DNA of 26,977 nucleotides from positions 1 to 26,977 of the forward strand of contig CAZINM010000002.1 of NCBI GenBank assembly GCA_964540605.1. Direction: 5' to 3'. Origin of the DNA: CAZINM01 sp964540605 (GTDB lineage: Bacteria; Patescibacteriota; Dojkabacteria; SC72; JAHDCA01). The position numbers and the translations under genes were made by a program. Each line of letters begins with the position of its first letter. Position 1 is the stretch's first letter. Below are positions 16,262 through 22,841 of the stretch, piece by piece. Below the pieces are notes generated by a model, which did not search any database, was not told the origin of the DNA, and saw nothing but the letters and a program-made list of their open reading frames with translations.

Positions 16262-16290
16262 TTGATAACATACCAGACATCATATATAAT
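16262..16290 (+). promoter_or_regulatory. Promoter of rpmG
   Basis: TTGATA (16262-16267), 17-base spacer, TATAAT (16285-16290); start near 16297, giving a leader of about 27 bases. Near-consensus sigma-70-type promoter. Confidence 0.8.
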
Positions 16291-16323
16291 CACACGATTC
16301 TGATAATTTTCATTGATATTCCC

Positions 16324-16491
16324 ATGGCAAAGAAAGTAAAGAAAACAATAATTGGTTTGAAATGCTCTGAAACAGGTAAGGTTAACTATCATGTTTACAA
16401 ACCTGGAAATATGAAGGAGAAGTTAAAAGTTAAGAAATTTTCTCCAGAATTAGGAAAACATACTCTTCATGAAGAGGTCAAACTAAAATAA
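16324..16491 (+). CDS. rpmG: 50S ribosomal protein bL33
   Basis: 55-aa large-subunit protein: MAKKVKKTIIGLKCSETGKV, a Y-rich middle, and the C-terminal KKFSPELGKHTLHEEVKLK, which matches the KKFDP...H.L.KE.K.K signature of bL33. Only one cysteine (C14) remains, so this is the non-zinc-binding form, in contrast to the four-cysteine bL28 in the same window. The position before tRNA-Trp, secE and nusG is the classical bacterial order. Confidence 0.93.
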   Translation: MAKKVKKTIIGLKCSETGKVNYHVYKPGNMKEKLKVKKFSPELGKHTLHEEVKLK

Positions 16492-16493
16492 TT

Positions 16494-16524
16494 GTGTTGT
16501 TCATTGTAACAACAGCTCTTTTTA
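16494..16524 (+). terminator. Terminator of rpmG
   Basis: TGTTGTT pairs with AACAACA around CATTGT, followed by GCTCTTTTT. A second hairpin, AGACCT/AGGTCT (16537-16554), follows and ends in a T-rich stretch that includes the next TATAAT box. Confidence 0.7.
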
Positions 16525-16558
16525 GATATTGAATTAGACCTCGTAAGAGGTCTGATTT

Positions 16559-16564
16559 TATAAT
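16559..16564 (+). promoter_or_regulatory. -10 box of the tRNA-Trp unit
   Basis: Perfect TATAAT; start predicted near 16571, where the direct repeat TATCGACG begins. TTAGAC upstream could act as -35 with a long spacer. If used, the tRNA-Trp precursor carries a 5' leader of about 257 bases holding four hairpins. Confidence 0.5.
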
Positions 16565-16616
16565 AGAATGTATCGACGTAAAGATATTTGGATCATTGCT
16601 TGTCATTCTGTTCTCA

Positions 16617-16822
16617 CCATCAAAATACTTAAGTATTTTGATGGAAAAGGAGACATTCCGAAGCTAGAAGTTATTGAAGTGAAACTTCAATAACGAATGC
16701 AAAGGAAATGTTCTGTGTCTTTTACAAAACAAATACTTCAGTATTTGTTTTGACAAGGAGATAGACCGTAGCGTTGAGTATTTGAATTGTATAATTCAAA
16801 TACGATAAGCGTAGGTTCTATC
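16617..16822 (+). repeat. Two tandem copies of a two-hairpin structured element before tRNA-Trp
   Basis: Unit 1 (16617-16713): hairpin A is a perfect 28-bp palindrome (16617-16644); lower stem 16652-16659 with 16704-16713; hairpin B 16670-16680 with 16684-16694. Unit 2 (16725-16822): hairpin A 16725-16737 with 16740-16752; lower stem 16760-16767 with 16814-16822; hairpin B 16778-16788 with 16793-16803. The period is 108 bases. Conserved unpaired parts include AAGGAGA, left loop GxAGC and right loop beginning GA. The stems differ between units mostly by paired changes that keep pairing. The array lies between two copies of TATCGACG (16571-16578, 16819-16826), the second abutting tRNA-Trp. No gene is present in 16492-16827. 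Confidence 0.75.
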
Positions 16823-16827
16823 GACGC

Positions 16828-16901
16828 GGGCCCATAGTTAAATGGTATAATCACGGTCTCCAAAACCGTTGTTCTAGGTTCAAGTCCTAGTGGGCCTGCC
16901 A
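16828..16901 (+). tRNA. tRNA-Trp (anticodon CCA)
   Basis: Acceptor GGGCCCA pairs with TGGGCCT (one G-T at the end); anticodon stem ACGGT/ACCGT around CTCCAAA with anticodon CCA; T-stem CTAGG/CCTAG with TTCAAGT; discriminator G; encoded CCA. Located before secE, as in many bacteria. Confidence 0.96.
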
Positions 16902-16976
16902 TCCGACTACTAAATATGCCTATAAAACGGAAAATTAAGTAAGAAAATAATAGTAGTCTACTTAAGAAAAAATCAG

Positions 16977-16982
16977 TATAAT
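16977..16982 (+). promoter_or_regulatory. -10 box giving a leaderless secE transcript
   Basis: TATAAT followed by exactly six bases and then the secE ATG, so the normal +1 position is the A of the start codon. No Shine-Dalgarno sequence is present. Confidence 0.6.
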
Positions 16983-16988
16983 CCAACC

Positions 16989-17165
16989 ATGAGAAAATTT
17001 ATAATTGGTGTTTTAGCAGAAGTAAAAAAAGTTAAATGGCCTACTCCAAAAGAAATGGCTGGTCTTGTAGTATTTACAATAGCTGTATGTGGTATAATTG
17101 CCGTCCTTATGCTGGGATTAGATGTATTTTTCATTGAAGTAAGAAATCTTCTATTAGATATATAG
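16989..17165 (+). CDS. secE: Preprotein translocase subunit SecE
   Basis: 58-aa single-span SecE, the small subunit that clamps SecY in the protein-export channel. The amphipathic helix AEVKKVKWPTPKEM carries the family's conserved K-W-P-T block and is followed by one membrane helix (about 24-46). It is the minimal one-TM form. Position between tRNA-Trp and nusG is canonical. Translation is probably leaderless. Confidence 0.94.
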   Translation: MRKFIIGVLAEVKKVKWPTPKEMAGLVVFTIAVCGIIAVLMLGLDVFFIEVRNLLLDI

Positions 17166-17197
17166 ATCTTTTAGACAATAAATTTGTTTTTAATAAA

Positions 17198-17881
17198 ATG
17201 GCAACTAAAAAAGGTAAAAATACAGAAATAGATATGGATAAAAAAGACATTAAGAAAAAAGCAAGTGCAGATATTATCGCTCAAGATAGCGACAAGAGCT
17301 CAAATTCCGACAAATCTGAAGAAAAAGAAGTTAAAGAAACAAAAAAGAGAGCTAATCCTAATTGCAAATGGTATGTTCTTAATGTAAGACCTGGATATGA
17401 AAATAGTGTTCATAACTCATTAAGACAAAGAATAGATGCTACAGGCATGGAAGACCTTATCTCTGATATTTTAGTACCTGTTCAGAAAAAGATCGTTGTA
17501 AAAGGTGGTAAACAAAGTATTAAAGAGGAGAAGATCTTCCCTGGTTATGTTCTAGTAAAAATGGTTCTTGATGAAAATACTTGGACGATCATTACTGGAA
17601 CAGATGGTATAAGAGGTTTTGTAAAAACTGATAAATATCCTAGACCACTACCTGAAAGAGAAGTCCTTGCTATAATGAAATTCATGGAAGTTGAGCAACC
17701 TGCTTACCAAGCTTCATTCAGTGTTGGCGAAGCTGTTAAGATCATTGATGGTGCATTCGCTGACTTCATTGGTAGTGTTGAATCAATTGATGATTCTAAA
17801 GGTAAAGTTAAAGTCATGATCTCATTCTTGGGAAGAGAAGCACCTGTTGAGCTTGATTTTAGTCAGGTTAGCAAACTGTAA
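17198..17881 (+). CDS. nusG: Transcription termination/antitermination protein NusG
   Basis: 227 aa. Residues 1-53 form a lysine- and glutamate-rich extension not found in standard NusG. The NGN domain follows (KWYVLNVRPGYENSVHNSLR, IFPGYVLVKM, TWTIITGTDGIRGFV), and the C-terminal KOW domain (VGEAVKIIDGAFADFIGSVE, SFLGREAPVELDF). NusG binds RNA polymerase to aid elongation and couples it to ribosomes or Rho. It lies 32 bases after secE and 67 before rplK. The charged N-terminal tail is likely disordered; its role is unknown. Confidence 0.96.
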   Translation: MATKKGKNTEIDMDKKDIKKKASADIIAQDSDKSSNSDKSEEKEVKETKKRANPNCKWYVLNVRPGYENSVHNSLRQRIDATGMEDLISDILVPVQKKIVVKGGKQSIKEEKIFPGYVLVKMVLDENTWTIITGTDGIRGFVKTDKYPRPLPEREVLAIMKFMEVEQPAYQASFSVGEAVKIIDGAFADFIGSVESIDDSKGKVKVMISFLGREAPVELDFSQVSKL

Positions 17882-17948
17882 TTTTTGATATCATCATTGT
17901 TTGCCTCTAGAACAATGTTGTGAATTATTATTTTATTGATAAGTATAA

Positions 17949-18392
17949 ATGGCAAAATCTAAAAAAGAGATAAAACTGATTATGAAACTTGTCATTCCTG
18001 CTGGTCAGGCAAGCATGGCACCTCCTTATGGTCCAGCTTTATCACCTACAGGAATTAATACAAATGACTTTGTTCAGAGATTTAATGAGCATACAGCTGA
18101 TGGTCAGGGAATTCTTACTCCTGTTGTTTTAACTATCTACGAAGATAGGTCATTCAGTATGGAGTACAAAACTCCACCTGTTTCTGAATTGATCCGTAGA
18201 GAATTAAAGATCAAAAAAGGTTCTGATATCCCAAACTTGAAAAAGGTTGGTAAATTAACAAAAGAACAGATCTTGAGAATTTTCGAAATTAAGAGACCTG
18301 ATCTAAATACAGAAGATGAAGAACAGGCTTATAAAATAATTGCAGGTACTGCTCAACAAATGGGAGTTGAGGTTGAACCTTACTCTAAATAA
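17949..18392 (+). CDS. rplK: 50S ribosomal protein uL11
   Basis: 147-aa large-subunit stalk-base protein. MKLVIPAGQASMAPPYGPAL is the uL11 N-terminal signature, with PVVLTIYEDRSFSMEYKTPP next and the rRNA-binding C-terminal part ending in ...GTAQQMGVEVEPY. The upstream leader (17882-17948) holds an ATTGTT/AACAAT hairpin but no U-tract, so read-through from nusG is likely. Co-transcribed with rplA, 19 bases downstream. Confidence 0.97.
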   Translation: MAKSKKEIKLIMKLVIPAGQASMAPPYGPALSPTGINTNDFVQRFNEHTADGQGILTPVVLTIYEDRSFSMEYKTPPVSELIRRELKIKKGSDIPNLKKVGKLTKEQILRIFEIKRPDLNTEDEEQAYKIIAGTAQQMGVEVEPYSK

Positions 18393-18411
18393 TATTTGAT
18401 TCTTAAATGAA

Positions 18412-19098
18412 ATGGCACGAAGAGGAAAAAAATACGTAGAAAAAAGAGGACAAAGACCGATTCAAGAACTTCCATTGAATGAAGCAATAGAAAAGATCAA
18501 AAGTCTATCTTATTCAAAATTCACAGGTAGTGTTGAGTTACATATTGTCCTTAACTTACCAAAAGATACAGACACAAAATCATTAAGAGGTTCTGTCTCT
18601 CTACCCCACTCTGCAAGTGATGGCACAACAAAAATTGCAGTATTTACAACACCAGATAAAGAAGCAGAAGCTAAAGAAGCTGGTGCAGATGTATACAGCA
18701 TGGAGCAGTTAATGAAAGATGTAAAAGCTGGAAAGATCGAATTCGATGTTGCTATTGCAACTCCAGATGTTATGCCACAGATCGCAGCTTTGGGAAAAGA
18801 GTTAGGTCCTAGAGGTTTAATGCCTAATCCAAAGACCGGTACTGTCACAGAAGATATTGCTCTAACAGTACAAGAGTATAAGAAAGGAAAACTAAACTTC
18901 AAATGTGATGATACTGGTGGTATGCACTTTAATGTTGGAAAAGTTGATATGGACACTAAGATGATTTCTGAGAACATCTACGCAGTTGTTAAAGCAGCGG
19001 CTGAGACAATCAACAAGTTACCTAAACAGGCAATAAAATTAATGCATATTGCCCCATCTATGGGACCAAGCGTTAAGGTACATTTTGAAGAAGAGTAG
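18412..19098 (+). CDS. rplA: 50S ribosomal protein uL1
   Basis: 228-aa protein of the mobile L1 stalk. GPRGLMPNPKTGTV and FKCDDTGGMHFNVGK are diagnostic, as is the basic N-terminus RRGKKYVEKRGQ. uL1 is missing in some CPR lineages, so its presence here narrows the possible phylum. Last gene of the rplK-rplA unit, closed by a strong terminator at 19132-19162. Confidence 0.97.
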   Translation: MARRGKKYVEKRGQRPIQELPLNEAIEKIKSLSYSKFTGSVELHIVLNLPKDTDTKSLRGSVSLPHSASDGTTKIAVFTTPDKEAEAKEAGADVYSMEQLMKDVKAGKIEFDVAIATPDVMPQIAALGKELGPRGLMPNPKTGTVTEDIALTVQEYKKGKLNFKCDDTGGMHFNVGKVDMDTKMISENIYAVVKAAAETINKLPKQAIKLMHIAPSMGPSVKVHFEEE

Positions 19099-19131
19099 TT
19101 TTTGTTCGGATTCTTGTAAAATAAAGAATTT

Positions 19132-19162
19132 AAAGACCAAGTGAAAAGCTTGGTCTTTTATT
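19132..19162 (+). terminator. Terminator after rplA
   Basis: AAAGACCAAG pairs perfectly with CTTGGTCTTT (10 bp) around a 7-base loop and leads into a T-rich tail. It separates rplKA from the lipoprotein gene and from rplJL. Confidence 0.85.
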
Positions 19163-19207
19163 CAAGATATGGTACTTCTTAATAAATAATTTATTAATGA
19201 AGAAAAA

Positions 19208-20650
19208 TTGGGAGAAACAGTTACACACAATAGAAAAGATATTTCTTATGAAACTACACAACCTGTTGTTCAAGATAGTGATGAAAAAGGTACTTTACAA
19301 GAATCAATTGCAGTCGCAGATTATGTAATTGATACTACCCCATTATCCGCATTTAGTGAAACAGATACAACAGAGATGGCATCCTCACAATTTCAGGTCG
19401 ATGTTACACCGAAATTACAAAATGATCGGTTATCTTATAGCAACGATGAAGGATCAGATTCAACAGAAGTAAATAACCAACCCCAGAATGCTTCTCCTAA
19501 TGCAAAAACTGCTCCAGACGGACAGATTACTCCTCAAGTTAACAAAGGTTTAACTAGGAGAGCCTTAATTACAGGACAATTTCTTCATCAACCTGTAAGT
19601 GAAGGAACATCTACACTTATGGAATCAAATCCTGAAACACTTCAAAGAATGAAAGCATCAAATCCGGCAACTCAAATTAATAAAAGAATTACTAGAAGAA
19701 AATTCTTAGGAATTTCACTCGCTACTGTTACAATGGCTTTTTTATCAGCATGTGGTGTTAAACCACCAAGACAAGAAGAACCAGAAGAGAAAAAATACAA
19801 TGAACTTCCCATACCACCCGAAATACAAGCTATTATTGAAGAAGGTAAAAATTTAAGAACCCCTGAAGACCTTGAAATGCTGAAAACAACACCTGGGATA
19901 GACTTACCTTTATTTTCAAATGAACGAATTAAAGCTATACGGTCTGAACAAGATCTTCAACGAAGAATTTTATTAGCAATAGGTTTCCTTGATGTACAAA
20001 ATAGTCTTCGTTATGATTTTAATAGATTGTGGTTATATACATGTAATGTATATGCTACTGATCTAATGCGCATTATTCTTGACACGCATAATGATGAATT
20101 TAACGGAACCCCAATTGGCTCAAGATATACCCCGACGCAATTACTAGATCTTCAACAATATGGCAGATTTCTTTCTATGGGACAGGAAGAATATAATCAA
20201 AACGTTGACATAATAGGCAACTTTCCCCAGTGGGATTCAAACACAATAGATGGAATTTTTGGCGAAATGGGACCGAGATTAGGTTGGAGAAAAGTTACAA
20301 CACAAAAAGAATTAGAAGATCATTTGAAAAATGGACATGTTGCAATGGCTGTTTCAAGTAAAGAATTAATTGAAGAGCAGAAAAGAAGAAGAGCAATTGA
20401 TCCATCTGTTGAAGAATTTACTGGACATTCTCTAGTAGTATTTGGATTACAATTCGGAAATAAGTTTTATTATGGATTCTCACAATCAACAAATAATTAT
20501 GAATTAGTCATAAGAGAGTCTGAGGATCCTTATTATAAAGTTAATCCTGAAGCAAAATTTATTGAAAGAAACCAAGATGGAGAAATAGTATTTGCTTCTG
20601 AAAGCCCTGCATTTAGTTACTGGGTTCATTTGCCTACTAAATATAATTAA
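19208..20650 (+). CDS. Large predicted Tat lipoprotein with papain-like (CHAP/NlpC-like) C-terminal region
   Basis: 480 aa from a TTG start, placed between rplA and rplJ. Residues 1-110 are S/T/Q/N-rich and probably disordered. Two twin-arginine stretches follow: NKGLTRRALITG (112-123) and NKRITRRKFLGISL (158-171), the second leading into a hydrophobic stretch and a lipobox LSAC with C182. This looks like a Tat-type lipoprotein signal, but buried inside the ORF. In-frame ATGs at 19619 (preceded by GAAGGA) and 19649 would put the signal at a normal N-terminus. C-terminally, C279 in LYTCNVYATDLM and H407 in TGHSLVVFG could be a Cys-His pair of a papain-like amidase or peptidase. I do not recognise a named family; the enzyme guess is tentative. 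Confidence 0.6.
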   Translation: MGETVTHNRKDISYETTQPVVQDSDEKGTLQESIAVADYVIDTTPLSAFSETDTTEMASSQFQVDVTPKLQNDRLSYSNDEGSDSTEVNNQPQNASPNAKTAPDGQITPQVNKGLTRRALITGQFLHQPVSEGTSTLMESNPETLQRMKASNPATQINKRITRRKFLGISLATVTMAFLSACGVKPPRQEEPEEKKYNELPIPPEIQAIIEEGKNLRTPEDLEMLKTTPGIDLPLFSNERIKAIRSEQDLQRRILLAIGFLDVQNSLRYDFNRLWLYTCNVYATDLMRIILDTHNDEFNGTPIGSRYTPTQLLDLQQYGRFLSMGQEEYNQNVDIIGNFPQWDSNTIDGIFGEMGPRLGWRKVTTQKELEDHLKNGHVAMAVSSKELIEEQKRRRAIDPSVEEFTGHSLVVFGLQFGNKFYYGFSQSTNNYELVIRESEDPYYKVNPEAKFIERNQDGEIVFASESPAFSYWVHLPTKYN

Positions 20651-20699
20651 TAAATTATAGTTCTGATTTTATAAGTTAGCTTAAATCATTCACCACCCC

Positions 20700-20728
20700 T
20701 TGCAAAAATGCCTGTGATGTAATATCAT
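20700..20728 (+). promoter_or_regulatory. Promoter of rplJ-rplL
   Basis: TTGCAA (20700-20705), 17-base spacer, TATCAT (20723-20728). Predicted start near 20735, leaving a leader of about 127 bases before rplJ. Confidence 0.55.
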
Positions 20729-20745
20729 CCTTGCAGTCGAAGAAA

Positions 20746-20800
20746 CATGGTAGCCTAAGATCTCAGCAAAATAATAATGAAGATCTAGCATAATTCCATG
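20746..20800 (+). promoter_or_regulatory. Hairpin in rplJ leader, candidate L10 autoregulatory site
   Basis: Outer arms CATGG (20746-20750) and CCATG (20796-20800) and inner arms AGATCT (20758-20763) and AGATCT (20781-20786) enclose a 17-base A-rich loop, with internal-loop bases between the arms. A long bulged stem upstream of rplJ is where the L10-L12 complex binds its own mRNA in many bacteria. A second small hairpin TGCAAT/ATTGCA (20815-20829) follows. Structure is visible; function is inferred. Confidence 0.4.
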
Positions 20801-20861
20801 TGAGACAAAGTAATGCAATTTGATTGCAATTCATATTTATAATTTAGTCGCCTTATTAAAC

Positions 20862-21383
20862 ATGGCAAAAAGTAGAGCTCAAAAAGAGTCTTTGCTCGAA
20901 TCATATAAGGAAGCACTTACAAACAATGGTGGGTATATTGCTGTTGATGTAAAAGGTGTTGATACTTTAACGATCACTGAGCTAAAAAAAGATCTTAAGA
21001 AGATAGACTCGAATTTGATTGTTGTGAAGAATAAGATCTTCCAAATTGCTCTTGCTGATCAAAATCTTCCAACTCAAGCTGTAGATTTTGTTGAGCAAAC
21101 AGCAATTATCCCTTATGTTTCTGATCCAACTCAACCTGCAAAATTGATAAAAGAAGTTCAGAAAGAGACAGAAGCATTAAATGCAAGATATGGAATAGTT
21201 GCAGGTAGTTATCTTGATGGTACTAGAGTTATGCAGTTAGCAGATATTCCAAGTAGAGAGGAACTACTAGCTAGATTGCTTGGCTCATTAAATGCTCCAT
21301 TGACTGGATTTGCTAATGTGATCTCAGGAAATGTGAGAGGCTTTGTGCGTGTATTGAGTCAGTTATCTGAGCATAAAGCTTAA
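20862..21383 (+). CDS. rplJ: 50S ribosomal protein uL10
   Basis: 173-aa stalk protein that anchors bL12 dimers. It starts MAKSRAQKESLLESYKEAL, with NLIVVKNKIFQIAL and a C-terminal helix (LARLLGSLNAPLTGFANVIS, VRGFVRVLSQLSEHKA) that binds bL12. An upstream in-frame start at 20820 would add 14 residues unlike the family and was rejected. Starts the rplJ-rplL unit; no Shine-Dalgarno is obvious. Confidence 0.95.
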   Translation: MAKSRAQKESLLESYKEALTNNGGYIAVDVKGVDTLTITELKKDLKKIDSNLIVVKNKIFQIALADQNLPTQAVDFVEQTAIIPYVSDPTQPAKLIKEVQKETEALNARYGIVAGSYLDGTRVMQLADIPSREELLARLLGSLNAPLTGFANVISGNVRGFVRVLSQLSEHKA

Positions 21384-21478
21384 TTTATTTGTCATCGACC
21401 TGAACGATCGAATTTAGAAATTGACCGACCGCTCAGTTCATGAAATTATTTAGATCTAATTTAATAAAAACTACATTA

Positions 21479-21910
21479 ATGGCAGACGAAGTAACAAAAG
21501 TCGAAGCAGCAGTTGAAGAGAAGAATCTTCCTGAATTATCTGCAGATGGTAAGAAAGTTTTGGAAATGGTCGAAAAAATGACTGTTCTAGAACTTGCTGA
21601 CCTTGTAAAGGTAATGGAAGATAAATTCGGAGTAAGTGCTGCAGCTCCAGTAGCAGTAGCAGCAGCTCCAGCAGCAGCTGAAGAAGAAGTTGAAGAGAAA
21701 TCTACTTTCAATATTGTTCTTAAAGATGGCGGAGCAAACAAGATCGGTGTGATCAAAGTTGTAAGAGAGATCACTGAACTTGGTCTTATGGAAGCTAAAC
21801 AAATGGTAGAAGGTGCACCTCAAACAGTAAAAGAGGGTGTTGCTAAGGATGAAGCAGAAGCTATCAAAGCAAAATTTGAAGAAGCTGGTGCAACAGTTGA
21901 ATTGGCTTGA
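21479..21910 (+). CDS. rplL: 50S ribosomal protein bL12 (L7/L12)
   Basis: 143 aa. The N-terminal dimerisation domain (LSADGKKVLEMVEKMTVLEL), an alanine-rich hinge (VAVAAAPAAAEEE) and the C-terminal factor-binding domain (IGVIKVVREITELGLMEAK, MVEGAPQTVKEGV) are all typical. About 15-20 residues of acidic N-terminal extension precede the domain. The start at MADEVTKVEA was preferred to an ATG 13 codons upstream. TGA is the stop. It is followed by a terminator rather than by rpoB. Confidence 0.96.
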   Translation: MADEVTKVEAAVEEKNLPELSADGKKVLEMVEKMTVLELADLVKVMEDKFGVSAAAPVAVAAAPAAAEEEVEEKSTFNIVLKDGGANKIGVIKVVREITELGLMEAKQMVEGAPQTVKEGVAKDEAEAIKAKFEEAGATVELA

Positions 21911-21948
21911 TCAATTAGCGGTTACTTTCTAACGAAAGCTTAAATATG

Positions 21949-21976
21949 AAAAGAGGGTTAATAGCCCTCTTTTTTG
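21949..21976 (+). terminator. Terminator after rplL
   Basis: AAAAGAGGG (21949-21957) pairs with CCCTCTTTT around a 7-base loop, ending in a T-run. Ends the rplJL operon; rpoB does not follow. Confidence 0.9.
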
Positions 21977-22028
21977 TTATTTCGTCTTACGATAAAATAT
22001 TGAACCGAATGATACGGGCGGAAGTTTA

Positions 22029-22057
22029 ATATTAATTAAGACAAAATTAATTAATAT
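22029..22057. promoter_or_regulatory. 11-bp inverted repeat upstream of the 7TM/ATP-grasp operon
   Basis: ATATTAATTAA (22029-22039) and TTAATTAATAT (22047-22057), separated by 7 bases. About 60 bases upstream of the -35 box. Could be an operator; without a T-tract it is not a terminator. Confidence 0.4.
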
Positions 22058-22117
22058 CACCTATATTGAAAGTCACTCATCTATGCAGTACACTGAATCT
22101 GTAAAGAGAGGTAAATA

Positions 22118-22146
22118 TTGTTAAAATGGCTTTATAATGATATAAT
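22118..22146 (+). promoter_or_regulatory. Promoter of the 7TM/ATP-grasp operon
   Basis: TTGTTA (22118-22123), 17-base spacer, perfect TATAAT (22141-22146). Start near 22153, with a leader of about 29 bases. Confidence 0.75.
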
Positions 22147-22181
22147 TCGCTCTTCTGATATAAATTATCAAGTACTTGGAT

Positions 22182-22841
22182 ATGTCAGACATTACTACAT
22201 GGATAATTGAACATGGTGTCACAGAAGAGATCTTGCTTATGCTTTTGTTCATTCCAATAATCGCTACTCTTATAAACTTCTCGAGATATATTATTGGATT
22301 TAAAACTCTTGGTATTTATGCACCAATGATCCTTGCTTTTGCATATATTTTTACAGGCGTTAGGTTCGGTTTACTAATCACAGCAGCTGTAATTATTGCT
22401 TCCCTACTCTCCTACTCGATACTTAAGAATATAAGAATGCATTATTTGTCGAGAACGACTATCAATTATATTTTTATAACGGCTTTTGTAATACTTGTCA
22501 TTGTACTTAATGAAGTTTCCCCAATAAAAATAACAACAGAGAATCATGATGTTAAAACGCTTCCTCCACTTGGAATAATCTTGATCACCACACTTTCAGA
22601 TTTTTTCATTAAACAGTATGTGAAAAACAGTTTGCTCTCCTCTCTAAGATCTTTGATTGAAACGGTTTTCATTGGTTTCATAGGTTGGTTAATACTTAAA
22701 TCTGCATCTCTACAGGATTTCGTGATGAACAATCTATGGCTACAGCCTATCATCATTGTGATCAATCTTGTACTTGGGAAATATACAGGTATGAGGTTGA
22801 AAGAAATTCTTCGTTTTAAACATATTCTAGGAAATGATTAG
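22182..22841 (+). CDS. UUP1/7TM-transglutaminase-type membrane protein (membrane part only)
   Basis: 219 aa with about six or seven hydrophobic helices. The stretch IGFKTLGIYAPMILAFAY, then a short loop and LKNIRMHYLSRTTINYIF, matches the pattern of the seven-helix domain usually fused to an inactive periplasmic transglutaminase-like domain in proteobacteria (G-x-K-T-x-G-x-x-x-P-x-L-x-A, then a basic loop after the third helix). Here the transglutaminase-like part is absent. In known clusters this family sits beside an ATP-grasp ligase and a RimB-type protease, exactly as here. The stop overlaps the next start by 8 bases. A TTG two codons upstream (22176) is an alternative start. Confidence 0.75.
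   Translation: MSDITTWIIEHGVTEEILLMLLFIPIIATLINFSRYIIGFKTLGIYAPMILAFAYIFTGVRFGLLITAAVIIASLLSYSILKNIRMHYLSRTTINYIFITAFVILVIVLNEVSPIKITTENHDVKTLPPLGIILITTLSDFFIKQYVKNSLLSSLRSLIETVFIGFIGWLILKSASLQDFVMNNLWLQPIIIVINLVLGKYTGMRLKEILRFKHILGND

Noticed and set aside
16617..16822. CRISPR array
   Set aside because: Repeats are palindromic, two in number, about 100 bases long and vary in their stems; there are no constant short repeats with unique spacers and no cas genes.
16738..16986. 82-codon minus-strand ORF over tRNA-Trp
   Set aside because: Its middle reads LGLEPRTTVLE, the well-known spurious translation of the antisense strand of a tRNA.
21433..21823. Long ORFs antisense to rplL
   Set aside because: Alanine-rich coding on the plus strand creates open serine- and cysteine-rich frames on the other strand; no independent start signals.
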